Notes: generated by a model not told the origin, from the letters alone. A stretch of 47,943 bases of DNA from Planctomycetota bacterium (GCA_028281445.1 JANQJW010000022.1:1-47943), one strand, 5' to 3'. Shown: positions 28,593 to 36,946, counted from the stretch's first letter. Made by a program: numbers and translations.

Positions 28593-29552
28593 CTACTCCG
28601 GAATCGACGGTACGTCGCGAACGACCCGGAAGCCGAGCCAATCGACCCCCCTGGCCCGCGGTCCGACACGCGCCCGCATGCGGCCGAGGCCGCGCCAGGT
28701 CAGCTCTTCGCCGGGGTTGTCGCGAAACGAGCCACCCAGCGTGAGGGGGTACTCGCCCTTGCTGGAGCCCTGCGTGACGGTCGTAGCCGACCACTCGGCA
28801 ACGTTGCCGACGAGATCCTGCACGCCGAAGGCACTCGCACCCTGCGGGTGGCTCCCGACGCGAACCGGTCGGTTGGGGCCGAACCCTCGCAGGTTGGCGT
28901 GACCGGCGCGCATCTCGGCACCCCACGGCCAGGTACCGACGCCCGAGCCGCGCAGCGCGCGTTCGAACTCGTCCGCCGTCGGCAGGCGCCCGCCGCGGGC
29001 TTCTGCCGCGTAGCGCTTCGCCTCCGGCCAGCGCACGCGGACGACGGGCATGTCATCCGGCATGTCTTTGGGCGGCTGCCACAGCCGGTGCACGCCGGGT
29101 TCGTGCGGGGCCTTCTCGATGCACGCCTTGCGCCAGGTGCGCCAAGCCCCCACCGTCACCTCGGTGCGATCGATGTAGAAGGCGCCGACGATGCGGCGCG
29201 TTCCGCTCGGCCCCCACGGCGCCTTCGCGCGCGGCACCTCGAGCGGTCCGGCTGGGATGTAGACCATGCCCTTGGGGACGTGCTTGCGGGCCCAGTCGTT
29301 GCGAATGCGCGCCATCATGCGTCCGGCGCCGGCGCGCTGCGCGAGCGATGCGTCCTCGCCCACGGCGCGCAGCGCCTTCAGACAAGGCGCGCCGCGCGCC
29401 CGGATGGCGCGCTCGAGCGCCGGCCGTTGCTCGCGGGGCGCCGCGCGCCACCGCGCGACGAGCGCGTCGGGCGTGAGTGTGGCCAGGTCGTCGCCGGCGT
29501 GCACGCCTCCCGCAGCCAGGAGGAGCGCAGCGATCGCGACGACGCGACTCAC
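28593..29552 (-). CDS. Secreted SUMF1/FGE-fold protein, probably not a formylglycine-generating enzyme
   Basis: 319 residues from a GTG that overlaps the sigma-factor stop (GTGA). A signal peptide ends near residue 19. Residues 30-90 are helical. The FGE-sulfatase domain starts at GMVYIPAGPLEV and includes FYIDRTEVTVGAW, RLPTADEFERAL, VQDLVGNVAEW, TLGGSFRDNP and WLGFRVVRD. In true formylglycine-generating enzymes two cysteines follow the GGSW/F segment; here that stretch has RDNPGEEL and no Cys, so oxidation of sulfatases is unlikely. The fold is often reused for binding. Tight coupling to an ECF sigma factor suggests a role in an envelope signal response. Confidence 0.88.
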   Translation of the reverse strand: MSRVVAIAALLLAAGGVHAGDDLATLTPDALVARWRAAPREQRPALERAIRARGAPCLKALRAVGEDASLAQRAGAGRMMARIRNDWARKHVPKGMVYIPAGPLEVPRAKAPWGPSGTRRIVGAFYIDRTEVTVGAWRTWRKACIEKAPHEPGVHRLWQPPKDMPDDMPVVRVRWPEAKRYAAEARGGRLPTADEFERALRGSGVGTWPWGAEMRAGHANLRGFGPNRPVRVGSHPQGASAFGVQDLVGNVAEWSATTVTQGSSKGEYPLTLGGSFRDNPGEELTWRGLGRMRARVGPRARGVDWLGFRVVRDVPSIPE

Positions 29553-30145
29553 GCGCCTCCCCCGCCGGGGAACGGCCCGAGCAGCTTCTGCAGCGCAGCG
29601 TGCGCGCGGTTGAGGCGGCTCTTGACGGTCCCCATCGAGCAGCCAAGGGACTCGGCGAGGTCCTCGTAGCTGAGCCCTTCGACGTACCGCAGCACCGCGA
29701 TGGCCCGCAGCTTGGGCGAGAGCTGCATCAGCGCGTGCTGCACGCGATCGGCGGCCTCCGATCGGTCGACGGCCTTCACGGGGTTGCCGCCTGCGACGCG
29801 GCCCGGCAGGCCGGAGGTCTCGAGGCCGGGGGGCATGTCCCCCATCTTCGCGGCGGGCCGGCGGGCTTCACGGCGGCGGTGGTCGATCGCGCGGTTCACG
29901 GTGATGCGGTACATCCAGGAGACGAACGACGCGTCGAGCCGGAACGAGCGGACGTGGCGCTCGAGCCCCATGAAGACGTCCTGGGCCACGTCCTGGGCGG
30001 CGCCGCGATCTCCCAGTACGCGCAGGGCAACGTTGAACACCCGTCGCTGATGACGGTCGTAGAGCGCAGCCAGCGCTTCGTGGCGCTCGTCAGCGTCCCC
30101 TGATTGCAGGGTTCGGACCAGGTCGCGGTCCGGATCCTGGTCCAT
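29549..30145 (-). CDS. ECF-type RNA polymerase sigma factor
   Basis: 198 residues. Region 2 covers 25-95 (LYDRHQRRVFNVALRVL, AAQDVAQDVFMGLERH, VSWMYRITVNRAIDHRRR). A Gly/Pro-rich linker follows (100-130). Region 4 is at 135-190 (LSPKLRAIAVLRYVEG, LSYEDLAESLGCSMGTVKSRL). GGGGGAGG lies upstream of the start. No anti-sigma factor is adjacent; instead the next gene is the SUMF1-fold protein, translationally coupled to it. Divergent from the gene at 30239. Confidence 0.93.
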   Translation of the reverse strand: MDQDPDRDLVRTLQSGDADERHEALAALYDRHQRRVFNVALRVLGDRGAAQDVAQDVFMGLERHVRSFRLDASFVSWMYRITVNRAIDHRRREARRPAAKMGDMPPGLETSGLPGRVAGGNPVKAVDRSEAADRVQHALMQLSPKLRAIAVLRYVEGLSYEDLAESLGCSMGTVKSRLNRAHAALQKLLGPFPGGGGA

Positions 30146-30238
30146 CGACTGCCTGCCTCCCCCGCGAAGGTGCCGATGCTACCCCAATCGGAGCATCGGT
30201 TCTGCGGATGGACGATCCGGCGCCCCTACCCTCTTGCC

Positions 30239-30526
30239 ATGGAGAACGTCCGCCATCTCCTGCTGCACGCCGCACCCTCCGCACCCGGGGCCGTGGACCT
30301 CGTGGCCCGATTCGCGGGCGCGCGCATCCTGCTGGCCGGGCCGGGGCTGGCTTGGGCGGGCGACGAGCGACTCGCCGCGTGTGACGACGTGGCGGTCTGC
30401 AGCCAGGACGCCCGGGCATCGGGGTGGACGCTGGAGGCCGCGCCGGAGGGCGTCCGCTGGTCGAGCGTGGCGACCTGGCTTGCCGAGGTGAAGCCCGAGG
30501 ACGGCCTGTGGACGGTCCTGCCGTGA
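30239..30526 (+). CDS. Small protein, possibly TusB/DsrH-like
   Basis: 95 residues. It begins MENVRHLLLHAAPSAPGA, has a central LAGPGLAWAG and ends with a segment like VRWSSVATWLAEVKPE. Length and strand order (LLLH, ARILLAG, VAVCSQDARASGW, VRWSSVATWL) resemble DsrH/TusB, the smallest subunit of the TusBCD sulfur-relay complex, but this is a weak resemblance by eye. The stop overlaps the next start by 4 nt (GTGA). TACCCT (30227-30232) ends 6 nt before the ATG. Confidence 0.6.
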   Translation: MENVRHLLLHAAPSAPGAVDLVARFAGARILLAGPGLAWAGDERLAACDDVAVCSQDARASGWTLEAAPEGVRWSSVATWLAEVKPEDGLWTVLP

Positions 30527-30903
30527 TCCTCGTCGTCGTCACCACGCCCGCGCCCCCGCCGGACGCGCTCCGGCTGGTCACCGGCCTCGTCGCCGGCGGG
30601 CACGCCGTGCGGCTCGTCGAGGCCGGCCCGGGCCGCGGGGCCTTGAGCGCCGCCGATGACCTTCCCGAGGAGACGGAGGACTACCTTCGTGCGATTGCCG
30701 ACTTCGACGTGAAGCCCGAGCCGATCGACGACCCCGCCTTGCGCGAAGCGCTGCTCGCCTCCTCATCCCTCATGCGCATCGGGGATCCCGCGCGCGCGGG
30801 TGAGCCGGCGGTGCTCGCCGTTTCGGATGCCCTGATTCGAGAATCGGCGGGAGAAGAGCTGATTCAACTGATCACCGATCCGGGGCAGGTGATCCGTGCC
30901 TGA
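30523..30903 (+). CDS. Small protein, possibly DsrE-like
   Basis: 126 residues from a GTG inside the previous stop. It begins with a hydrophobic strand MILVVVTTPAPP, then RLVTGLVAGGHAVRLVEAG, which matches the start of DsrE-fold proteins ('a..la.al..Gh.V.lf..g'). The middle is acidic (DDLPEETEDYLRAIADFD). The C-terminus has no conserved cysteine, so sulfur transfer would not be possible in the usual way. Repeat copy 6 begins directly after the stop codon. Confidence 0.6.
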   Translation: MILVVVTTPAPPPDALRLVTGLVAGGHAVRLVEAGPGRGALSAADDLPEETEDYLRAIADFDVKPEPIDDPALREALLASSSLMRIGDPARAGEPAVLAVSDALIRESAGEELIQLITDPGQVIRA

Positions 30904-31055
30904 CTCTCCACAGAGACACAGAGTCGCAGAGCGTTGCTGGCAAGCGATACGTCGCGCTCTTGAATCGCCATGGAGGGGTCGCAAGCGGCGTGGGGCCGAA
31001 GCTGGCGATTCGACGTCCAAGGGACACGCTCTGCGTCTCTGTGCCTCTGCGGAGA
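30904..31055 (+). repeat. Dispersed ~150-bp inverted-repeat element, copy 6
   Basis: Left arm CTCTCCACAGAGACACAGAG, right arm CTCTGCGTCTCTGTGCCTCT then GCGGAG, core GTCGCAAGCGGCGTGG and GGCGATTCGACG. It is followed at once by the A-run of a minus-strand terminator. Confidence 0.9.
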
Positions 31056-31101
31056 CCAAAAAAAGGAGGCCTCGCCGAACCGTAAACGACCCGACGAGGC
31101 C
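31056..31101 (-). terminator. Strong intrinsic terminator facing the minus strand
   Basis: GGCCTCG (31068-31074) and CGAGGCC (31095-31101) pair; the stem extends by two pairs past a mismatch. On the minus strand it is followed by TCC and seven T. No minus-strand protein gene ends here. Confidence 0.75.
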
Positions 31102-31403
31102 GGAGTCCAAGCCGAGGGGACTTGTGAGATTAGGGATGTGGTGGAAGGTATTGGGTTGACAGGGCAAAACCCCAGCTTGGACATCCACAGGAAGTGGGGA
31201 GACACCCCCGTGGAGCCGGACGCGAGCGCCCGACAGGCATCTATCGGCGCCCCATTCCCCGGCCTGCACACCGCATCCCGCTTCGGGCCGCGTCCAATGC
31301 GATGGACACTCCTTGTCGATCGTGCGCGTCGTGCGTTTCGGCGCAGAAGGCCATTCATCGCGGGTTGGAGACGGAGCCCGCACGAGTGTCTCGGAATGCT
31401 TCA
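31102..31403. other. Gene-free stretch before queC with a structured, possibly non-coding RNA region
   Basis: No credible reading frame on either strand. The part 31105-31182 is less G+C-rich than its surroundings and is closed by GTCCAAGC (31105-31112) pairing with GCTTGGAC (31175-31182), extended by GGGG/CCCC after a short bulge. Read on the minus strand, this hairpin leads straight into the terminator at 31056-31101, the layout of a small RNA gene. The remainder (31200-31403) shows nothing clear. I found no preQ1 riboswitch consensus in front of queC. Confidence 0.4.
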
Positions 31404-32108
31404 ATGACGCACATGGCGAATCGTGCATCCATCGTCCTGCTCTCCGGCGGCATGGACTCCGCGACCGCTGCGGCCATCGCGAAAGCGGATCGGTGGAAGC
31501 TGCACGCCATCGCCATCGACTACGACCAGCGCGCTCGCGCGGAGCTCGAAGCGGCCCGTCGCGTCGCAGCGTTCCTCGGCGCCGAGAGCTTCCGAATCCT
31601 GACTGTTGACCTGCGTGCGTTGGGCGGCAGCGCACTCACCGACGACATCGATGTGCCCAAGGACCGGGCCGACATGGGATCGGGCATCCCGGTGACCTAC
31701 GTACCTGCGCGCAACACCGTCTTGCTCTCGCTTGCGCTGGCTGCCGCCGAGACCACGGGCGCCGAGGCCATCGTGATCGGCGTCAACGCGCTCGACTACT
31801 CCGGCTACCCGGACTGCCGGCCGGCGTTTCTCGAGGCCTTCGAGCAGGTCGCCGCCACCGGCACGAAGCAGGGGATCGAAGGGCGCGCACCGGAGATCCT
31901 GGCGCCGCTCGTCGACATGACGAAGGCCGACATCGTCACGCGCGGCACGGAACTCGGTGTGCCCTTCGAGCACACGCTCTCGTGCTACGACCCCGTCGAA
32001 GAGGCGAACGCGTGGCTTCACTGCGGCCGCTGCGACGCGTGCCGCCTACGGCGCAAGGGCTTCGACGAAGCGGGGATCGAGGACCCGACGCCGTACGTCG
32101 GTGACTAG
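31404..32108 (+). CDS. queC: 7-cyano-7-deazaguanine synthase QueC
   Basis: 234 residues (a second ATG lies three codons in). It converts carboxydeazaguanine to preQ0 with ATP and ammonia, upstream of QueF in queuosine synthesis. Seen: the PP-loop VLLSGGMDSAT (11-21), VTYVPARNTVLLSLAL, GVNALDYSGYPDCRP, and the zinc-binding cysteines in LSCYDP and CGRCDACRLR. The 3' end overlaps by 4 nt the convergent small membrane protein gene. No queD or queE is in view. Confidence 0.95.
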   Translation: MTHMANRASIVLLSGGMDSATAAAIAKADRWKLHAIAIDYDQRARAELEAARRVAAFLGAESFRILTVDLRALGGSALTDDIDVPKDRADMGSGIPVTYVPARNTVLLSLALAAAETTGAEAIVIGVNALDYSGYPDCRPAFLEAFEQVAATGTKQGIEGRAPEILAPLVDMTKADIVTRGTELGVPFEHTLSCYDPVEEANAWLHCGRCDACRLRRKGFDEAGIEDPTPYVGD

Positions 32109-32482
32109 CCCCCACCCTTTCCGCCGCCCCGTTTGCGAGCGACGCCGACGCAGAACGCGAAACCGCCCCAGAGCAACGTGGCACCGAAGAATCCCATCAG
32201 CCACGCCGAGGTCGGCATCTCGTTTCGGCGCATGACATCGGCCACGCGCGAGCGGATCTCGTCGTAGCGAGCCTGGGCAGGGGCATCACCGCCTGCTTTG
32301 GCCTCGGCCGCGAGCGCGTCTTTGGCCGCCTTGTACAGCGGGTTGGCACCTTCGAAGTCAGCACCGTCCTTCTCGATATAGGCCGCCAACTCCTCGACGG
32401 CCTCCAAGGGGGTCGGTTCGTCGCCAGCCCATGCCGTCGTAGGCACCGCGAGAACCACGATCATGATCCAAGCGCTACGCAT
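32105..32482 (-). CDS. Small membrane protein partnered with the NSS transporter
   Basis: 125 residues. The N-terminus is a signal peptide or first membrane helix (to about residue 19, TTAWAG). A charged helical middle (22-85) is followed by one membrane helix, AWLMGFFGATLLWGGFAF, and a Gly/Lys-rich tail. It overlaps the end of the transporter gene by 8 nt, so the two are made together. In the actinobacterial methionine transporter MetPS, an NSS protein needs a small membrane subunit; an analogous role is an inference, as I see no sequence match. Confidence 0.7.
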   Translation of the reverse strand: MRSAWIMIVVLAVPTTAWAGDEPTPLEAVEELAAYIEKDGADFEGANPLYKAAKDALAAEAKAGGDAPAQARYDEIRSRVADVMRRNEMPTSAWLMGFFGATLLWGGFAFCVGVARKRGGGKGGG

Positions 32483-34013
32483 CCGGGGCCTCCCCTTCTT
32501 CGTCCTTGCGCGTCTTGATGGCTTGCAGCACGACAGCGAGGATCAGAACGGCACCTGCGGGGACGACGCCGAAGACCACGATGTCGAGGTTGATGCCCTT
32601 GTCGATGAGTTTCATCGTGTACTTCACGAGCGACCAGATGAGCACGGCCGGAGTCACGTACTTGAGGCAGAAGACCCATAGCTTGCCCGTAGTCAACTCG
32701 GACCGGGCATTGATGTCGTCCTGTAGCTCCTGGAACTTCTTCTTGGGAATGACCCACGCGACCAGGAGGCACTGCACGAGCGCCACGAGTGGGAGCCCGT
32801 AGTCCCCCATGTAGCTGTCGGTAATCCCCAACCAGTCCGCTCCTCGGCCAAAGCAGTAGATAAGCCCCATCAGGAACCCACCGACACAGAGGCTCGTGAC
32901 CACAACGCCGCGGGAGACGTCGAACTTGTCCTTCATGGCAGCAGCCACCGCCTCGACGATCGAGAACGCCGAGTCGATACCGAGCGTAAGTAGCATCACG
33001 AAGAAGCCCACGGCCAGGAGCGCTTGCAAGCCGACAGCCATGTCGATCTGTTGGATGGCCTCGGGATACGTGACGAACGCGAGCGTGCCTCCGGAGATGC
33101 CCTGCATGTCCGGAATGGGCTTCCCCAACGCCGCGGCGAGGTAGCCCAGCGTGCTGAACACGGCAAAGCCGGCGAGGAAACTGAAGCCGCAGTTTGCGAA
33201 CGACGTCATGTACGCGTTGTTGACGACGTCGGAGTCCTTGGGACGGAATGAGGCGTACGCGATCAGGATGCCCCATCCCACGGAGAGCGAGAAGAACACC
33301 TGGCCGTAGGCGGCGAGCCAGACCTCCGGATCGCCGAGCTTGCCCCAGTCGGGCGCGAGGTAGTAGGAGAGCCCGTCCATGCTGTTCGGGAGTGTCAAGC
33401 CGCGGATCGCAAGTAGAACGAGGATGATCAGCGGCAGCGGCACCGTGATCATCACGACCTTGCCCACACGATGAACGCCTTTGGCGATCGCGAGGTAGAC
33501 GCAGAGCCAAGTTGCGGCCAGCCCGAACATCGTCGCGACGTTGAAGTCGCCGATCCCGTCGTCCTTCGGCGTGCCGAGCACCTGGTTGAAGAACGCCGCG
33601 GTGTCCGAACCCCCATCGGTGGCCGCTCCGGTCCACGGGAGTTTCCCGTTGAGCATGCCGACGACCGACTCGTAGGCGAACTGCCAGCTCCACGCGAGGA
33701 TGATGCAGTAGTAGAAGGAGATCATCAGACCGACGAGGACGGCCCACCAGCCGACCCACTCGAAGCGCTTGTCCAAGCGTTGGAACGAGCGAGGTGCCGA
33801 GCCCTGGTACTTCGAGCCGATGCCGTACTCGACGATCATCAGCGGGATACCCGCCGTGAGAAGCGCGATGAAGTAGGGCACGAAGAACGCGCCGCCGCCG
33901 TTCTCGAACGCCTGGCCGGGGAAGCGCCACACGTTGCCGAGCCCGATGGCGCTGCCCACCGCGGCCATGATGAACGCCGTCCTGCTGTGCCAGCGTTCCC
34001 GTTGTTCAGCCAT
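32475..34013 (-). CDS. Sodium-dependent neurotransmitter:sodium symporter (NSS) family transporter
   Basis: 512 residues from ATG 34013 with about 12 membrane helices. The sodium- and substrate-binding unwound first helix is seen in VGSAIGLGNVWRFPGQAFENGGGAF-type sequence (19-43, as in LeuT). The second sodium-site region is LTLGIDSAFSIVEAV near 350. NSS proteins import amino acids or osmolytes with sodium; the substrate cannot be read from sequence. First gene of an operon with the overlapping small membrane protein. Confidence 0.93.
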   Translation of the reverse strand: MAEQRERWHSRTAFIMAAVGSAIGLGNVWRFPGQAFENGGGAFFVPYFIALLTAGIPLMIVEYGIGSKYQGSAPRSFQRLDKRFEWVGWWAVLVGLMISFYYCIILAWSWQFAYESVVGMLNGKLPWTGAATDGGSDTAAFFNQVLGTPKDDGIGDFNVATMFGLAATWLCVYLAIAKGVHRVGKVVMITVPLPLIILVLLAIRGLTLPNSMDGLSYYLAPDWGKLGDPEVWLAAYGQVFFSLSVGWGILIAYASFRPKDSDVVNNAYMTSFANCGFSFLAGFAVFSTLGYLAAALGKPIPDMQGISGGTLAFVTYPEAIQQIDMAVGLQALLAVGFFVMLLTLGIDSAFSIVEAVAAAMKDKFDVSRGVVVTSLCVGGFLMGLIYCFGRGADWLGITDSYMGDYGLPLVALVQCLLVAWVIPKKKFQELQDDINARSELTTGKLWVFCLKYVTPAVLIWSLVKYTMKLIDKGINLDIVVFGVVPAGAVLILAVVLQAIKTRKDEEGEAPDA

Positions 34014-34107
34014 CCAACGCCTCCCGGTCTGCCCCGCCCGCGGCAAGAAGCGCGCAGTCTACAGATCCCATCCCCTTGCCGAAAGACGGCAGATCGGGCC
34101 ACGGACC

Positions 34108-34113
34108 TATACT
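34108..34113 (+). promoter_or_regulatory. -10 hexamer TATACT before a lipoprotein gene
   Basis: Near-consensus TATACT ends 9 nt before ATG 34123, with CCCGTCCCC between and no Shine-Dalgarno. It is the best -10 among the suspected leaderless starts. Confidence 0.5.
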
Positions 34114-34122
34114 CCCGTCCCC

Positions 34123-34530
34123 ATGCGCGTCCTCGCCGTCATCACCGCGTGCCTACTGTTCGCCGCGTGCGATGCCGGCCACCGCGAGGACGACAAGGCC
34201 GTGCCCGGCGGCGACAACGCCTTCCCCGGTCCGCAACTCGCGATCACGACGCCGGCCCCGGGCCAGCGCATCCCGGCCGGGCGCGAGCCGATGGTCATGT
34301 TCGACCTGCGCAACACACAAGCGCCCGACCGCAAGGACGGCGACCACATCCGCTACAGCCTCGACGGCGGGCCGGAGCAGACGGTCGGCGATCCGACACG
34401 CCCCGTGCGATTGCCCGGCGCGGCAACGCCTGGCGAGCACGTCATTCGTGCGTACGTGGCCAAGGCGGACGGCACGCCCTACGAGAACGAAGAGGCGCGG
34501 GCCGAGCGGACGTTCACCGTAGGGGAGTAA
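34123..34530 (+). CDS. Small lipoprotein of unknown function
   Basis: 135 residues. A lipoprotein signal ends at LLFAAC (Cys16). The mature part begins with a disordered acidic linker, then one Ig-like module: QLAITTPAPGQRIPAG, VMFDLRN, HIRYSLDGGPEQ, GEHVIRAYVAKADG and RTFTVGE. The 'Y.lDGg....' and 'GeH.irayv...dG' pattern is common in beta-sandwich modules of secreted proteins. It is convergent with the GNAT pair; nine bases separate the stops. Confidence 0.75.
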   Translation: MRVLAVITACLLFAACDAGHREDDKAVPGGDNAFPGPQLAITTPAPGQRIPAGREPMVMFDLRNTQAPDRKDGDHIRYSLDGGPEQTVGDPTRPVRLPGAATPGEHVIRAYVAKADGTPYENEEARAERTFTVGE

Positions 34531-34539
34531 CCCGCTAGG

Positions 34540-35025
34540 TCAGGAGGGCTCTACGTCCTTCTCGAGGATCTCCTCGAGGTTGTCCCAGCCCATCGAGGAC
34601 CAGAAGGCGTGCGCGCCGGGGTCCTTCGCCGCAACGGAGAGCCGTACGGTGTCGATGCCGTCCTCGTAGAGCACGTCGAGCAGACGTCCGGCCAGGCGCC
34701 GCCCCACCCCGTTGCGACGGCGCGGGCCGATCACGTAGCAGTCGGTGATGCGCGCGACCTGGCTGGGGATCTGCCAGCCGTTGCCCGGAGACTTGACCGC
34801 GGACGCGAAACCGATGAGCAGCCGCCCCCCCTCCTCGGCAACCACGACGTGGCGATTCGGATCCTGCAGCCACTTCGCAAGCTCGTTCGCCATGTGCTCG
34901 CGCGCACGCGGATGTGGGGCGAAACGCGCGTCCATATCGGAGAGCTCCTTCATCATGGCCTGCCAGAGCAGGAGCAGACTGGGGATGTCGCCGCGCCGCG
35001 CGTTGCGGATCGGAACCCCTTCCAT
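34540..35025 (-). CDS. GNAT family N-acetyltransferase
   Basis: 161 residues with a perfect AGGAGG 8 nt before ATG 35025. The fold begins VPIRNARRGDIPSLLLLW; the acetyl-CoA pyrophosphate-binding loop is IGPRRRNGVGRRLAGRLL (R/Q-x-x-G-x-G/A); the C-terminus has LSVAAKDPGAHAFWSSMGW. Substrate unknown. It follows another GNAT gene by 17 nt. Confidence 0.9.
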   Translation of the reverse strand: MEGVPIRNARRGDIPSLLLLWQAMMKELSDMDARFAPHPRAREHMANELAKWLQDPNRHVVVAEEGGRLLIGFASAVKSPGNGWQIPSQVARITDCYVIGPRRRNGVGRRLAGRLLDVLYEDGIDTVRLSVAAKDPGAHAFWSSMGWDNLEEILEKDVEPS

Positions 35026-35042
35026 GTCGTGCTCCTCCTTGG

Positions 35043-35555
35043 TTACAGCGCGTTCAGCCTGCGCTCCATGACGAACTGCAGCGGCGCGTAGCCGGCGGCA
35101 TCGAGCTGGGCACGCGCGCCCGGATTGGTCACAGGGACCGCCGCCCGCAACACCGTGGCGCCGCGGCCCAGGAGCACCTCGGTCAGCAGCTTCACCAGCG
35201 CGCCGCCCAGGCCCTTGCCGCGGCTCGACTCCGCTATGTAGCACTCGGCAATCTCGCCGACGTGCTGGCTCTGGAAAACAGGCGGCCAGACGTTGAGGAA
35301 TCCCATCGCGTAGCCGACCAGTTCCCCGTGTTCTTCGTCGCCCTCGGCCGGCGTCTCCGCAACCAGCAGGACGCGGTCGTCCTGTCCCATCCAGACCGGG
35401 AGCGCCTGCTCGGTTCGCTGACGCGCATCCGGAAGCAGCCTCAGGCGCGGTTCCTCGTGGGCCGTCTCGCCGAGGAAGCGCATACGCAGGTCGACCAGCT
35501 GCTGCAGGTCGCCGCGGCGCGCCGCGCGAACGGACCCCGGGTACTCGGCCGCCAT
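35043..35555 (-). CDS. GNAT family N-acetyltransferase
   Basis: 170 residues from ATG 35555 with GGGGGG upstream. Fold start SVRAARRGDLQQLVDLRM, a core strand ECYIAESSRGKGLGGALV with the acetyl-CoA loop, and VTNPGARAQLDAAGYAPLQ near the end. Two related GNAT genes in tandem (this one first) suggest a duplication or a pair acting on similar substrates. Confidence 0.9.
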   Translation of the reverse strand: MAAEYPGSVRAARRGDLQQLVDLRMRFLGETAHEEPRLRLLPDARQRTEQALPVWMGQDDRVLLVAETPAEGDEEHGELVGYAMGFLNVWPPVFQSQHVGEIAECYIAESSRGKGLGGALVKLLTEVLLGRGATVLRAAVPVTNPGARAQLDAAGYAPLQFVMERRLNAL

Positions 35556-35639
35556 GCTGCCCCCCGTTGCATGCGTAATCCAAAGACGATCATACGCCGC
35601 AGGCATGCAGAGGCGCCAGCGCGGTCGCTGAACCGTGCG

Positions 35640-36935
35640 CTAGCGGCGCCGCCCGACGTGGCGCGTGACGTGCCCACCGTGGTGATGCCCGGCATGGACG
35701 TGGGCGTGTCCACCGCCGATGCGGATGCCGATGTGCACGCCGCCGCCGTATCCGCCGCAAGGATGCCCGTAGTGGTGACCGAAGCCGTAGCCCAGCGGGT
35801 AGTGCGGACGAAAGAACGGCCCGATCCCCCAAGGCGTGATGCGATAGAACGCAACGCCGCGGGGCTCCTCGAACTCGCGCGCCTCCTGGCGGATCCCCTC
35901 TTCGATGAGCTGGCGCTGTTCGCGCGCCTCTTCGTTGCCCGGATCGAGGATGAGTGCCGAGCGCAACATGGCGCGCGCGTCGTCATAGCGACCCTGCTGG
36001 CGATACAGGTCCGCGAGATCCAAGTACGTCGCAACGAGCAGCGCGTGCAGCGTCGCATAGACGTCGTCGGTCTCGGCGCCGAAGGCTTTGGGGTCCTGCT
36101 GCAGCGCGCGCCGGCCGTCGAGCAACACGCGTGCGGCGGTCTCGAGGTAGCGAACCGCGCGCTCCAGGCTGAGCGCCGGATCGGCGGCGCGGTCGCGCGC
36201 GTGGCGCGCCTTGTCGAGCTCCGCCAACACACGCTGCGCGGTCTCGGAAAGCGGAGCCGGCTTGGCGTCCGGGTCCGGCTGCGGTTGCTGCGGCGCGTCG
36301 GGCTTGGGCTCCGGCAAGGGCCCCCCGGGCTCGGGCACGAGGCCGGCCGCCGGATCCGTAACCTGCTGTTCGAAGCGCATCTGCGCGAGTCGCGCGATCG
36401 TGGAGATGCGCAGCAGCTCGCCCGCCTCGAAGCGGCTTGCGCCGAGTCCTTCGAGCAGCGCGGCCGCGCGCGTGATGACGGCACGCGGATCGCCGCCTGC
36501 GCGCAGCAACTTCTCGAGCCCCGACAACGCGTCGGCCGCCTCGCGCTTCGCCAGCGCGGCCAGCGCCGCCTTGCCCTCTTCGGCGAGTGCCGGATCGAGG
36601 GCGGCGGCCTGCTCGAAGCGCTCGGTCGCTTCCGCACGCATGCCGAGCCGTAGCGCGAGGCGCGCGCTCATCATGCGCGCCGAACCACTCTGGGGGTCGG
36701 TATGCCGGTCGATCAACGCGAGCAACGCCTTGGGCTCGAGCCGTTCGAAGGGCAGATCGACGCGCGCGGTGCCGCCGTCCTTTCGGATGGTGACGTTGAC
36801 GGCCTTGGCCTTGATCTCGAGCTCGTCGACATCGAGAACGCGCCCGCCCTTGAGGTGGATGCGCTCGGCCCGAGCGGGCAAGGCGGTGGCTACCAGAAGG
36901 GCGGTCGCGGCGAAGAGGGCGGCGGCAGTTCTCAT
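35640..36935 (-). CDS. Secreted TPR protein with a His/Gly-rich tail
   Basis: 431 residues. A signal peptide (1-23) is followed by a short beta module ([20 protein letters not shown], 24-60). TPR-like helices follow over 80-370 ([33 protein letters not shown]), broken by a Pro-rich linker near 215-240. The last ~50 residues are extreme in His and Gly ([35 protein letters not shown]). Such tails bind nickel, zinc or copper. No metal transporter is adjacent. The gene is divergent from ribBA; TACAAT lies 11 nt before its ATG. Confidence 0.75.
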   Translation of the reverse strand: MRTAAALFAATALLVATALPARAERIHLKGGRVLDVDELEIKAKAVNVTIRKDGGTARVDLPFERLEPKALLALIDRHTDPQSGSARMMSARLALRLGMRAEATERFEQAAALDPALAEEGKAALAALAKREAADALSGLEKLLRAGGDPRAVITRAAALLEGLGASRFEAGELLRISTIARLAQMRFEQQVTDPAAGLVPEPGGPLPEPKPDAPQQPQPDPDAKPAPLSETAQRVLAELDKARHARDRAADPALSLERAVRYLETAARVLLDGRRALQQDPKAFGAETDDVYATLHALLVATYLDLADLYRQQGRYDDARAMLRSALILDPGNEEAREQRQLIEEGIRQEAREFEEPRGVAFYRITPWGIGPFFRPHYPLGYGFGHHYGHPCGGYGGGVHIGIRIGGGHAHVHAGHHHGGHVTRHVGRRR

Positions 36936-36946
36936 GGCCGTAGCCC

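Noticed and set aside
28593..29552. Formylglycine-generating enzyme
   Set aside because: The cysteines required near the GGSF motif are missing and no sulfatase gene is nearby.
31181..31189. DnaA box (ACATCCACA)
   Set aside because: Single site with two mismatches and no cluster, dnaA or A+T-rich unwinding region.
31155..31190. Promoter with TTGACA (31155-31160) facing queC
   Set aside because: At 17-nt spacing the -10 would be GGACAT, a poor match, and it lies over 200 bp before the gene inside a hairpin arm.
31102..31403. preQ1 riboswitch upstream of queC
   Set aside because: No match to the short preQ1 aptamer consensus and no terminator/anti-terminator on the plus strand.
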